From Marsupella aquatica (lineage: Eukaryota; Marchantiophyta): a stretch of DNA of 64,000 nucleotides. The notes below the pieces were generated by a model. It was not told where the DNA came from. It ran no database searches and was given only the letters and a program-made list of their open reading frames with translations. Shown in pieces: positions 44,135-56,023 of this stretch. Numbering within the stretch: the stretch's first letter is position 1; each line of letters starts with the position of its first letter. The position numbers were made by a program, and so were the translations under genes. Where the stretch lies: positions 11,284,001 to 11,348,000 of the forward strand of contig OZ316894.1 of the NCBI GenBank assembly GCA_973895155.1, read 5' to 3'.

Positions 44135-45196
44135 TCAGGGTTTCACGCGCAGCCACACGTCATGTCGCCCCCTTTTTATTAAAATAATAATATTTAGTGA
44201 TTTTCGGAATTTCCAAAGTTCGGTTTTCCTTAAATTGGGGTTAAGGGGCTCCTCCGGATTTCCCACAAGCGACTCCATCCACTCCATCGTGCTATCCTCA
44301 TCCGGGTTCTCTTCTATAGTGGTTTTGGCTAGAGGTTCAGACGGTGGTTCCTTTGCAAGACTCCCCAAGATGGTAGTTGCAATCCTCCGTATTTCCATGG
44401 TGAAGGGTGGCCCTGATTCTTCAGTTTCAGGAGAGGGGAGGAGCCCTTCTGACCTGGCCAAGAGGAATGACACCATCAAGTGAACGCTTCCTCCGGACTT
44501 CAGACTTTTAGGATCCATGGCCAATGTTTTCTTCAGCCCAAAGTACCACCATCCGTAAGTGTGACTTGGGTGAGCTTTGATGTCATTGGCACTAGCCAGT
44601 TGATCTCCACTCACCATTCCAGATTGCCCCCAGCCAAGCACCCGTTGGTGTATCTTGGCCACCAACCCCTTGAAGGCTGGTTCCTTGAATGATGAAAGGG
44701 GAATGTTGGTCACGGAGGTGGGATCTCTGACAACCCTAGCTAGCTGCTCCAACGTAAGTATCCCCGGTGGCTCCGTTGGCTGAAAAGTGAAATCTTGGTT
44801 GTCCAAGAACAATAGCTTGGCCAGCTCCGTATTGGGAATCAATTTTTGTGTGCAATGAAAGTATATCCCCTCCGTACGGAACTCTAATCCTGCCTCCACG
44901 TTCCAAGTCCTACCATGGGGAATCCTGATCTCTACCCGAATGAAATTGGTGAGACGTGTGGCCTGAAAAATTTCCTTGCGTTCCTCCATCATCTTGGCAG
45001 AAGTCCGCGGGTAGACTCTTTGGAAAACCCTCCTCTCAACCGATGCGCTATGGGTACTGTATGGTCCGGTACTCATGGCTGTATGTCTCTCTTCCCCCTC
45101 TTCAGCAATTTGCGACGCAATGTAATCCCGGTAAGCGGCCTTGTATCTACGTATATGGGCCCTACTGAACTCCGGTCTTTCCAATGACGACCTCAT
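44135..45196 (-). CDS. 353-codon ORF, possibly retroelement gag-like
   Basis: This is an uninterrupted minus-strand ORF, in contrast with its decayed neighbours. It begins MRSSLERPEFSRAHIRRYKAAYRDYIASQIAE. The middle has RTWNVEAGLEFRTEGIYFHC and ILTLEQLARVVRDPTSV, followed by SHTYGWWYFGLKKTLAM and GGSVHLMVSFLLARSEGLLP. The last part resembles the helical core of plant-transposon-protein/gag-like ORFs (W..F....... H...V..LL....), but I would not assign a family. The acidic C-terminal part (EENPDEDSTMEWMESL) ends in a basic tail. Upstream (45200-46550) is a GC-rich untranslated-looking region, and no pol domain lies downstream, so the element would be non-autonomous or truncated at about 44.1 kb, where the large element ends. 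Confidence 0.45.
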   Translation of the reverse strand: MRSSLERPEFSRAHIRRYKAAYRDYIASQIAEEGEERHTAMSTGPYSTHSASVERRVFQRVYPRTSAKMMEERKEIFQATRLTNFIRVEIRIPHGRTWNVEAGLEFRTEGIYFHCTQKLIPNTELAKLLFLDNQDFTFQPTEPPGILTLEQLARVVRDPTSVTNIPLSSFKEPAFKGLVAKIHQRVLGWGQSGMVSGDQLASANDIKAHPSHTYGWWYFGLKKTLAMDPKSLKSGGSVHLMVSFLLARSEGLLPSPETEESGPPFTMEIRRIATTILGSLAKEPPSEPLAKTTIEENPDEDSTMEWMESLVGNPEEPLNPNLRKTELWKFRKSLNIIILIKRGRHDVWLRVKP

Positions 45197-46560
45197 TCAC
45201 ATTTGGCTCACACAAATTCCTTCTTTCACTCGTATCACAATTCACTCCCGGGCCCAAAGAAAAACCCCCATAACACGATCAAATGCCCACAGCCAAACCA
45301 CCAGAGAAAACCGTCACAAAAAGTCTCACGTTTCCGGCAATTATCCCCCAAATCCTTGTTTCCCCCTAGCCCAAACGGCCACCGTGTCACAATTGGCTCC
45401 ACCCCTATCACCAGGGCACCCCGATGCTGCCGTCACAAATGCTTCCGAAGCAAGCATTCAATCCTCCAACACAACTCAATGCCGAGCTCAAGGAAAAGAA
45501 CTAGAGAGAAAAAAAACTCTGGGAAAGTTGGAGAACCAGGGTACTGTTTACAAAGGAAGTAGTTTTGAGGGAAGCTTTCGGCATCTCAAGGGAAGCGCAA
45601 AAAAAATCAAGGGGGAAGAAAAAGGGTGTGGCTTCCCTAAGGGCGCAAGCCCCCCTTTAAGTATACCCCGGGCGCCAGGTGCTGTCCACTGCCCTCTCCC
45701 GGCTACGTACTCACCCGAGTATTGGGGAGTATCTTCTTCCCCCCCCCCCCCTTGGCATTTGCGTATCTGCCCCCCCCCGTGAGTCGGGGCTTAATTTGCC
45801 CCTTCACCTGCCTCCCCGAAGCTTCCCAGCTCCTCCTCCGCGCAAAGCGCTTTGCGGCTGTGACCGCGTTCTGCGGGCGGCACGCGGCCCTATACAGGGC
45901 TCGCGACCGCGACTCCTTTGCCCGGGTAGCCCTCCTCATCTCGGCAGCGCTTCGCTTCACCTGCCTCCCGGGAGCCCCTTATGGTCCCGGCAGCCTCCTT
46001 CGGACCAGCAGCTTCGCTCTGCGCCCTGGCCAAATCTCCCGTCTTGCCACTCCCGGGGTTGCGCATTGCACGCGGCCCTATGCAGGGCTCGCGCTCATTT
46101 TTGGGGGATTTAATCCCCCTTTTCCCTTGTCATTTTCTCCCCGTGCGCCTGGGCAGTCTTGCGCCCCGGCTTCTGCCGTGCCTCCCGGCAGTCTTGCGTC
46201 CCGGCAGCACCTCGCGGCTGCCTCCTTTACTCCCCGGCTCTCCTCCCTATGCAGGGGGGCTCGCATGCTCCCGGCGTGCCACCTCGCGCTGGCAGCCTTT
46301 TCTTTGCCCTCGGCAGCCTCCTTATGGCCCTGGCAGCCCTTTTTACGGAGGCTCGCCTCATCCTGGCCTCGCCCCCCTTTTTAGACAGCGCCATGCGGCA
46401 AGAAGAGGGCCCGAGGCTTCCCCCAAGGCTGGGGAGTTTAATTCCTCCTCGTCCCTGCACACAGCCCTATAATGGAGAGCACGTCTCCTTACTCCCCGGC
46501 TCGCTTCCTCGCCCCCGGCTGCCTTAAAACGAGAGGTTTTAAACCCCTCTAAAGCCTCCC
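45197..46560. repeat. GC-rich region with degenerate repeats of about 180 bp
   Basis: The base composition shifts from AT-rich to strongly C/G-rich at about 45600-46550. The phrase GCGGCCCTAT(A/G)CAGGGCTCGC recurs in variants near 45884, 46070, 46245 and 46460. GCAG(C/T)CT(C/T)..TCGC(G/T)GC and CCCGGC words repeat throughout. C runs of 13 (45739-45751) and 9 (45770-45778) occur. Overlapping ORFs on both strands are Pro/Ser/Arg-rich and low-complexity, so I treat them as non-coding. It precedes the minus-strand ORF and could be its leader or an LTR/leader segment. Confidence 0.45.
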
Positions 46561-48320
46561 TAAGGGACAGAAAAAACCTTCTACAAAGGCTTGCATAGCC
46601 ACTCCCTCTTAGCTACTCTTCCGCATCCAGCCCCTCTCCAATATTACCCAGGGCCTGGAACAACTGCCGGGGTCTCCAAATATTACTTGGTGGTACCCCA
46701 CAATAAGAATCGCTATTTTATTCTCCCACAACGACAAGACCCAAGAGAGCAAAGGGTCAATTAAAAAAATTAGTTCCTCCCGGGTTCAAATTGCTCCGGC
46801 CCTCCAGAGCAACATGAACACACACCGGGATGAATAACTTTTAAGAAATTAAAAAAATTAAAAACTCTTGTATATATTGGCTTATTTATTTACATGCATC
46901 TTGCCAATAACACCTAACGGTGACTTTTCAAGATGGGACCCCGTCACACAAAGGGTTAGGTAAGTACATTCCCTTGGTAACCCTTTGTCCATAGTAGCTA
47001 AAGGGTAATTTTGGTTTTCCCTTGGAATTCATTTATGCATATATTAGTCTCATAGGGTCTGTTAATACATGTTCCCTTCAATTTCTCTGTCCATGGTAGT
47101 CAAAGTGTTTTGAAATTTTCCTTGGAATATTTTGTGAAATTTCCAAGAACTGAATTATTTTAAAAATCAAAACAAGTGTGGAATAAGCTTTTTATTGTCC
47201 TTTGACTCAAAATGGTCTGACCCTAGCATGCTTGTTGGCTTTTTGAGCATTTAGGTCGGCAGTAGTACAAAGGCCACAGAATGGAAATTCTTGGAACCTA
47301 GTTTGCAGCAAATGAAACACCCAAAGCTACTGTACAGCCCCAACTGCAGTTCAGTACACTGTTTACCATAATTAGTATCATAACCTATTTAGTCTCCCTG
47401 CTTAAATACTCTCACACACACTAATAAGGATGTGACTACAAATCTCAAAAAAATAATTATAGAAATTAAGTAGGTTCCTTATTAGTCTCATATGGATTAA
47501 TAAAAAATGAAACTAAGAAAAGACCTCAATGGATTTCGAAGTTGAAAATGACAATCCAGATCATAATATAATGAATCTGAACATGACAGTTCAATCTAAC
47601 TCCATTTCCAGATCTAGATTGAAGTAGTACAAGCACCAAGTTTAGTCTACTGTATATAATTCATTCTAGTTTGATTTTGATTGCATTCAAAATCTGCTTT
47701 TCAATTCATCATACCATAATAAAGTTTGAATTTTAATTGGCCTTCATTTTTTATTTTATATGAAAATAAGTATTACTATTGGAACAATTTATATTTTTTA
47801 TAAATTACACACATCAATTCACATTTCATCACAAATTATTTGCGTGTCACGAGAAATAATTTCAATCACTTTAATTTAGAATGACAGATATCTAATCTCA
47901 CACAGATTAATTATGTTTATTAACTTCTTATACAGCCTCAAATACATTAATTATGGTGACTAATTAAGATAATCAGTGCTTTCTGTAATCTAATCTGAAG
48001 AATGTGGTACTTTCCAAACTACCAACACTCCAGCATGCAAAGAAAACGATGATCTGCATGGTGGCGGCTCTGTGGCTCTGTCTGAGCGCAGAAGGATACG
48101 AATCCTATTCAATTCCATCGTAGAAAAAGCGTGGCACCATGTGCTACCCTATCCTCCTGGCCAAATGAAGTCGCACGGGCGTCTCGTGCGTTTCCTACGG
48201 ACTGTCGAGATAGTAAATCCGAGTTAACGTGTAGGTTCGATCATCCAGATAAGCACAAGTTTAAGGGGCTAGCTACACATAGTCTACGGGACTTACCGAT
48301 GCTGCATGGACGCAGTTGTC
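46561..48320. other. AT-rich gene-free stretch
   Basis: No supported gene, RNA or transposon terminus. TGTGGGGTACCACCA-like and AATAAAA signals on the minus strand near 46700-46760 could belong to an LTR of the neighbouring ORF, but no paired LTR or target duplication was found. Confidence 0.4.
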
Positions 48321-48324
48321 TTCC

Positions 48325-48570
48325 CAATTGCATGCTGAATTGCTGCTAGACTTCGTATCATGGGCTGGCCTGCGTAGTCCAGGGTGATGAAAGAATGAAA
48401 TGAATTTCTCTAGACGACAAGAATGTTGCGATTTCTCCTGAATTGCATGCGTCTCCTGCTCACGGGCTGGCCTGGGTAGTTGAGCATGGTGAATGAAGGA
48501 ATGAATTTCTCTCGACGACAACAATGTTGCGATTTCTCCTGAATTGCATGCGTTTCCTGCTTACCGACCC
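48325..48570. repeat. Tandem duplication, period about 102 bp
   Basis: GAATTTCTCT(A/C)GACGACAA(G/C)AATGTTGCGATTTCTCC followed by TGAATTGCATGCGT occurs at about 48401 and 48503. The preceding GGGCTGGCCTG(C/G)GTAGT(C/T) segment occurs at about 48361 and 48463. About 2.3 copies are present. Minus-strand ORFs here are products of the repeat. Confidence 0.8.
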
Positions 48571-51500
48571 GAATCAAACAGATGCACTGCATGTCTCGAT
48601 ACCTTTGAGGATTGCTGGTATATTGAAAAAGAATCGGCTGTAAAGATTTGAACGCATTCCATCGTGGTGTATTGAAAATGAACGAGGTCGAAGGACCTGC
48701 CTACGCTTTGTCCCCTTGGCAAGGCTTCCTCTTTCCCAATTTTAAACAGGACCGACTAACTTATGTATGCTCTTCATCGACAGCGACGAACACCTTCACA
48801 TTCGCGCCAGAGAGAGAAATAATACTGCGAAACTTTCACTCTCGACATAGGGATGATTGGATAGTTGCATGCATGGAATAAAGACGAAAGACGGAACGAC
48901 GTAGCTTGCGAAAGGACGAATCACAGAAACGATCCACGATCCCCCTGGGGGTGAACAGCTGAGATCCGCTCGAGGAGGAGTGTCTGCAATTGCACAATAA
49001 TAAATATTTGATTGATTGACAAAGTTTTATGTTTAACGTGTGTCGTGGGTAGTGGGTACCATTTGCACGAACCGTGGCTAAAATAAGACCGGCACCAAAA
49101 ATCTAGGGCATCCCCACATTTAATATTGTTGCTTGTGTTGGACGACGCTGTAATTAAGAATGAATTTCATTGTCTTCCTGGTCTGGATCTGGACCTGGAC
49201 GACATTTCCAGCCAGCAAGAAGAGCACAGGACGATCCGACTTGGCTGTTTCCTATCATCATCCTACCTACTATACCGGCACCACCAGTCTGGACCGTATT
49301 TTGGAGATTATGATCGAGCCATTCACCAGGCAGTCGTCCTCGTAGGGAAGTAAGAATGTTCCTGCCTGACTAAAATTAGGGGTGTTTCACAGATGCTTTT
49401 GGTCGAAGCGAGAATGTTCCTGCTATCGTAGCCAGATGACCAAATCTGTTCATCCTGCTTTGCAGTACAACTTGTGGACTGCATGGATCTCACAAAGTTC
49501 CTCAACTTCGTGCGGAGTTTTCCCGAGTGATCATAGCGTTGCACTTGACTATACCATCTGGTCACGGTATACAAGGCTTGTCCAGGTGTTGAAAATCACC
49601 TTGAGTGAAGCTGAAGATGCTAAGAAGATTCCTTATATAATTTCCCTAGACTAGTGTCTGACCCTTACATGTCCCTAGGTGTAAGGATAAACATAAGACT
49701 CTGGCTAATGGGGTCTGTGCCTAGGAGGGAAACTAGTTGCTGGAAAGACAAAGAGCCTGCAAAGATTTTGAATACTACTCCATGAGGCCCAATTTGGTGG
49801 ATTTTGCCACTAAAACAAAAGCTGTCGATTACCTCAAATAGTATAGCTGACATCCAAATTATTGTTACGAGCACTAGCTAATTGACGAGTAATGGTTCTA
49901 GACCAAAAGTAACGTTAACTCCTGTCCGTTCCATAGACTGAATTTCCCTGGAAAACTTGCACCTTCTGGCTGTTACAAGCTTGATATTGAGGGAGCAGGA
50001 ACTGGAAGCTGGCCTCTCACGGGGTTGGAAGACCTTAAAAAGAGCAATAGCCATTTCAGGATCAAACCAAGGAGCTCTCCTGATTCGATCAGCTCCTTCG
50101 TCCTCTCAGCTCCCTCCTCACCCACTCCATCGTACGGCCACATTTTCCCAAACTCATTTTTGAAGCAAACTCCTGGAACTATTGCCTTGCCTACCATCAG
50201 TCGTCTTGAGAATAAATAATATGAGGAAAGAGCTTTGCTTAAGAATACAAATGTAACCTACTGCAGTGCTGGTAGAGTTATCTACGAAGGCCCAGTTGTG
50301 GGCCTTGACTGTGCTAAAATCTACAACTTCCTATATTCCAACAAACAAAAGCAATGAGTGGGTCTGCCATGTGGTCCTCTCTTAGGTGGGGACACAAAAG
50401 CCTCATCATTGGCTTCCAACCATTTCCTTCTTAGTCTTTTGGGGAGGGTGTTAGACAATTATGCCTAGGTCTAGAGTGATGACAATAACCATAGTCACAG
50501 ACTTGGTTAGACTAGTTGTGTTGCATCCTATCTACCCAAGCAGTGTTTTTCTTATAGAGCAAAAACTCAGGCTCATTGTTATGGAGATAGGGGCCCAAGA
50601 CTTGATATGGCCGATGGGCCTAGACTGTAGTAAATATCTCGTTTGTCGTCGTTGATGTAGACTCATTGGAGATAAAGCACATCTCTCTGTGATGACTACT
50701 TATTTGTTAAATGGTCATATCCATGCCTTTGCTTAGTCATATCTTGCTCAACAGAGGGGGTGATGTAATGATAATCAAACCGGAGCAGCCCGTCCACAAA
50801 CTGGCTGGACTACTTGGGTGCGTGGAAATCCTTAAATTTATATCCGAGACCTAAGCTATGGACTCTTTCGGGAGCGGAAATAGCGCCCACCTTCCAGCTG
50901 GACTACTTGGGTGCGTTCCAATCTACCACTAAGGAAAGGAAAACAACCTTGGAGGCTGAAATGACAAGCCAGGGAAAAAAAGAGCGGGGTCTTAAGAAGT
51001 TGCTGACAAACAATCCTTGCAAGCAGATTATGACAGCAGTGAGGAAGGACCCTGTCTAAATAGGAGGCCAAGTAAATTTGACAATGAACATGTCAGCGAC
51101 AAGCAGCACTATATTCTCCTTAGTCAATGTTAATTAATGACTTTTCAAGGAAACCAAAACGGGAAACAACCCAAGCTGGAATGCATGCAAGCTGCAAAAG
51201 ACTTCAGGGCTTCCGAGACTACAATCTAGAAAGAACTATTGATCCCCTTTTGCCATGTAAATGTTTGCTAAGATGGCCTGTGGATTCTATGTAGATAAAT
51301 TGTTGACAGTTGAGATATGTTGGTCACCCATCATTTCTACATGCTAGACACGGGGCTAGACAACAAGGCCAATTGCTAGGGCCCCTAAATTCTAACTTGA
51401 GCTTCTTCATGTATGAAATGCAGGCGTACTTGGGGGCAATGCTGCATTGCAACATGTTGTGTAGGTAGGTGTGTAGGTACAGTGGGAGCAGGGCTATACC

Positions 51501-53720
51501 GGGCCAATAATAGAGGGGGTTTCCTGGGGAGGGGAGATAAAAGAGGTGATGAAAATGGGGGAAGGGCGGGCAGGAATATGGCAGAGAAAGAGGGGGGAAA
51601 ATAAAGGGTTTGAATGGAATCTAAGATAGAGAAACTGTCCCGCCAATGTTTACAGGAAGAATGGAGCTTAGTACATATTTTGCCCTAAAGAACCTTTTTG
51701 GGTGGAGCCATTGAGTTAAGGTTGAACTGAAATATCAAGTTGGCCATGATGGTTTCTTTCTTGAAAATGACAATCATACTTGGTTTAATCATTGTTTTTG
51801 GTGATCGACATAAATTTTGGAAGCTGTGTATAATACGATGAGGCAGTCTCCATGGACTGTTTGTTATGAACCCAATAATGCACCATATGTGTGGTAGGAA
51901 CTAAGTCTATGTTGGAAATCTATAACCTTCACTGTTCCCGAGTGAACCACGTAGCAAGGTCCCAGAGAGTAATTTGTCTACAAGCCCCGAAACCAAGAGC
52001 CACAGCCTTATCAAGAACAGTGAATGCCCCAGCTCTCGATAATCCACCATGCAAACTTGTGAGGTCCATCGAGGCTTCAACTTGGTGTTGAGACTAAAGT
52101 TGGTAGAAGAAAATTCCAAGTTTGGATGCAAAAGAGGTTATGTTTTCGTCAAACCATAACTGCCTCTATGAAAGGGGCCTGTTACCAGTCACCTGCTCAT
52201 TTGCTTAGTTGATCAATAGACCTACCCCCTCCCCCACTCGCTTCCCACCATAGGACCTTTCTACCCTTAGAACATTTTTTAATTTCTCAAAAAGATTATC
52301 AACTATTTTTAGATGTGTTCTTCATCGGAAGGTCGGAACATACTGTAGATGTGGATCACATCCAGATTTTGTATAGGTCGCCCCCTACGGTGATTGATGA
52401 GACACGACTGATATTACACGAAAGTAAATTGTGCTCCTTCGTAGATAAGATTGTATTGTATGTGCAATAATCATTGCGATTTACCCGGAACTTTATACAC
52501 GAACTTGAGGTTTAAAATACTACTTATACAACATATTGCCTTGTGTTTCTTTAAATCATGGGATCTGAAAGTGAGATTAGATAAAGTTATTTAATTTCAA
52601 AATGTCTTTGTGTGGTACGATACCAACTACAGAAGCTTGCATGTGGGAACAAATCCCAACCAGGTTATTCCTCGTCAGTATTTCTCCACGTGTGCTCTCA
52701 TAGAATCTGTTGGGGTGGTGCCCAAGTGGCAACCCTGGAAATGCAACATTTGAAGGATTAGAAGCTTGGAATGAATGCAAACACAATCATTCCACTTGGT
52801 ACCGTGGGCCCGTTAACTGAAATCATGACAACCACAGAGGCCCCACTGTAGACTTTAAAATGCCAATGCTCTATCAACAAGACAAAAATTCAAACACCCA
52901 TCAAAAAATTGCCATAAACCAATCCAAAAAGTAGGTTTAAAGGAGCTTTACAAGAACTCAAGGGCACAAATTTACTCCTCATCCATTTCTTCATCGATTG
53001 CAAACGTGAGATTCATTATATCCACTAAAGTTAAAATCACCTACTGTACAAGCTGAAATGCATGCTCCAAATTGTGTCAGGTTTGAGGAAAAAAAACACA
53101 AGGTACTTTAAAAAATGGATCGAGTAGTCCATTATTTTAGTAAAACACTGTCTCTCAAGATAAGACCTTAAAGACAAAATATGGATATTATTTTACTATA
53201 AATATTTTTGCATGCTATGAGACGTACAAACTTCAACAAGAAATTTCAAGCACGCATATTGAAATACACAATTTTTGTAGGTCTTCTCTCACTATCACAC
53301 AAACTGAAACCAGGTTTAGTGTTTTTGTGTCATCTACTAGGAATTGTTGTACAGTCAGACAGTGAAAGTTACAATCCAAAACTTATCATGAGATTGCAGT
53401 CAACATGCTTAGCAAAGGCCAACTGTTCAGATTACTCTACATTTAGACAGTTCGACTACAGATAGTCATCTACTGTACTATTCTGGTTTATTTTTGGGTC
53501 CTGCTTCACATGGTCAAGAATTAATTTTTTTAAGCTAAGCTCCTTCAATTCTTGAGAGGCTCACAAAATTATAAAATCAAACTGTCTCTCAAAGGGACTG
53601 TGACGCGTGTCCCGCCACCTGTGATAGTCTACCTGTTCCCACAGTGTGGAAAACATGTCCTGGAAAAATACAGTAGGGGTGCAAAAACTACTGACGTCCC
53701 TTTGGGATGCAGGCGGAAAG
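48571..53720. other. Gene-free stretch
   Basis: No supported gene. Short ORFs of 60-90 codons have no motif. One small duplication, GCTGGACTACTTGGGTGCGT, occurs at about 50803 and 50900. Confidence 0.4.
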
Positions 53721-53935
53721 CTTAAACCACACCTGCCCCTATAAAGGGCTACGGGTAACCCGTAGCTCTCATTCTAAAGAGTACAAGTTCAGAAATGGGT
53801 TTTGAGCTCCACAAAAGGTGCTGACTGCAAAACCTTTTTTTGGCAAGTACTTCACAAAAGGTGCTAGGTTTCCACCTTTTATGGTGAGTAGTGAGACATG
53901 GAATGAGGCTTTTATAGTGGCAGGTGTGGTTTAAG
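53721..53935. promoter_or_regulatory. Inverted pair of promoter-like boxes facing each other
   Basis: The 25-bp segment 53721-53745 (CTTAAACCACACCTGCC then CCTATAAA) recurs as its reverse complement at 53911-53935 with one mismatch. Each copy holds an E-box-like CACCTG and a TATA box (CTATAAA), and both point inward across 165 bp. On the left, a 19-nt palindrome follows the TATA box directly (53748-53766). CACAAAAGGTGCT occurs twice between them. Either this is a foldback element whose arms happen to carry a TATA box, or a duplicated core promoter that would produce convergent transcripts. No ORF supports a gene. Confidence 0.5.
53748..53766. repeat. 19-nt palindrome GCTACGGGT-A-ACCCGTAGC
   Basis: The 9-bp arms are perfect around a single A. 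It starts three bases after the left TATAAA box, a position typical of a short hairpin at a transcript start or of an operator-like site. Its role is unknown. Confidence 0.85.
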
Positions 53936-54981
53936 ATTGCAAGAGTTGTTGGCATCTTTTTGTGCCTGACAAAGTTTTCCCTTCACCTTGAACATCACAG
54001 TTCAAGACTAGGTCACAGTTCAAAGACGAGTCCAAGGCTCTTTATGTTTCATGGAATGGAGACCCAAAATCCTTGGTTACGGCACTTTGGGAATCTCCCC
54101 TAGGAAGTCTTATGGGCGTGTGTTTTCAAAGTGGCATGGCTAGATTCCACCCCTCTAAAATAAATTTGTCATTTTTAGTAAAGATTCAGTAGATTTTCTG
54201 TCACCATCAGCAGCCAGTTTTCCACTTAGCCACAGACCATATTACAACAATCTGACTGTCTTCCTTAAATATAGGAAGATCTGAGTCGAGGGAAATGTTA
54301 TATTACCATCCAAACTATATCACATTGTTCACCTTAATTATTGTTATTTACACAAATTCAAGAGCAACAATTTTCACTGTCTATTTGTGAATCAATGTTA
54401 ATCACATATTTTGTCATTACACTAATTCCTCAAACATGAATTAGTGTTACTGTGGTCTCTAGAGGGGAAAAACAGAGGGGGGAAAGACCAGTTTGAAATA
54501 TAGCTCAAAACATATGCAAGAATCAGTGTTACTTTGCACTCACAATCACCCATTTTTTACTAACAGCTTAAACAGAAGTGGAAAAACCTATTCTAGAAAG
54601 TAGACAAAAGTTAGTGTTACTTTGACTCAAAATCATACCAAAATCTGGGATGGATGGAGACTTTGTCCCTGCCCATCCCCATGGACTGCATAAAGGCATC
54701 AGTCATTTTTACCACCCCCACAAAAAGGAACCGGTTGCGGATCATTGTTGATGACTTTGACTACCTTGGGGAGAAAGTAGTCAAGATCTCAGGTCATAAT
54801 TATTTTTAAATGGCCTTTGTTCAGTGTAATGCTGTCTACATGGGTCACCTAAAAACCAGTCTTCCTGAGTAATGGCATGATGTCTTGACGGCTTTTGGTT
54901 CAAGGTTGTCTTGACATAGTTTTGGTTCCAGGTCATCAAGTTGTCAATTTACCAAGGAGACTGGTTTGATAATGTTAGTGA
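53936..54981. other. Gene-free stretch
   Basis: No gene or structural RNA. AGTGTTACTTT(G) words recur at about 54446, 54527 and 54612, suggesting degraded repeats. Confidence 0.4.
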
Positions 54982-55061
54982 TGTTGAGCATAGACGACAT
55001 TCGTAACGGCAAGTCCATGAACCATCTAACGCACAAGAGTCGACACAAAGAGATACGTGGT
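54982..55061. mobile_element. LTR fragment related to the solo LTR at 22.6 kb
   Basis: TGTTGAGCATAGACGAC starts an 80-bp segment that matches 22594-22673 closely, including AACGGCAAG(C/T)CCATGAACC and AGAGATACGTGGT. Beyond 55061 the two diverge, and I find no matching 3' end or target duplication. It is a truncated or diverged copy of the same LTR family. Confidence 0.75.
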
Positions 55062-55891
55062 AAGGCCAACGTTGTGGTACAAGAAAGCATCATAATAAGG
55101 CCACATTTCCTCCAAAGACCACAGTAAAATCACACCAGGTTAAATCAACACCGCATTAAGGCTCCCTAACCTTCTTGGGGCCCCGTACCCTATCCGTCAC
55201 TAATCCCAATGCTGCTGCCTGCAAGCCCGCGCATCCGTCAATCACCGTTCTGGCGCACTTGAAACGTATTAGCCCCGATCGGCGACGAACGGAAAATTTC
55301 CGTCCATTTCAAATTTCATGGCCTTTAGGGCGCGGGACATGCTTACCCGGCCTCCAGTCCACCTCTGTTTTTGTCACATGTTCTCATTCTCAGTTGTTAT
55401 CATTGTGGTCCCGCTGCTGGAAATACTCAATGTGCAGCGTTGTGCGTTCTGTCGTCATATCATTTTCTAGCGCGCGCGAGCATTCTGCCCGAAGTTTGCA
55501 GAGTCTTGAGCTCTTGTTTCTTGTCTCCCATCCGCACTATCAAATGCGATTCGGCCTTTTCAGTTAAGATTGTCAGTGTTTTTCCACTGTGCATATATGT
55601 TTTTACTTTTTCTTCACCACGGATTATGTTAACAATGTCTTTCGTATTAAGTTCTAATTTGTTTCACTAAGCACCTCAGTAGTGTTCAGCGTTCTGTACT
55701 TGGCGCCTCTGCCCCAAGCAAGAGAAGATCAAGATCAGGTTACTGGCAACGTTGCAGTGCACTTTTTGCATGTGTGGACCCTATCACTATTGAGGAGCAT
55801 TGATCGTGGGACAGATTGCCTCCGTCATCTCTTTCCATGTAAAACGTGTTAGAACAATGGTGTTTGTGTAGTCGTTCTACCAGTCCCACAC
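55062..55891. other. Gene-free stretch left of the MULE terminus
   Basis: No supported gene; a 130-codon ORF (55175-55567) has no motif. The true outer edge of the MULE inverted repeat may lie within this stretch, because the right-hand repeat runs to the window end and its full length is not visible. Confidence 0.4.
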
Positions 55892-56023
55892 AGTTATTGG
55901 ATGTGACGTACCCTAGTTGTAATGGACATGACCGGGGGCGTGATTCAGGACCTACCTCCTGGGAAGTCCTCCGCATTGTCACTTGTTTGGACTCTTAATC
56001 AAGCTATCATTCCTTGGGAACGC
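55892..56023 (+). repeat. MULE left terminal inverted repeat (visible part)
   Basis: The sequence matches the reverse complement of 63869-64000 at 128 of 132 positions. It begins AGTTATTGGATG in the visible part. The transposase start codon (55922) and about 34 codons lie inside it. Three of the four mismatches change an amino acid and one is silent. Confidence 0.95.

Noticed and set aside
45679-46527. Pro/Ser/Arg-rich ORFs up to 220 codons
   Set aside because: Equally long ORFs occur in overlapping frames on both strands; this is expected from GC-rich, stop-poor DNA.
46600-46814. Possible minus-strand LTR (TGTTGCTCTGG start, AATAAAA signal) upstream of the 353-codon ORF
   Set aside because: I found no second LTR, no clear primer-binding site and no target duplication, so it is not reported as an element.
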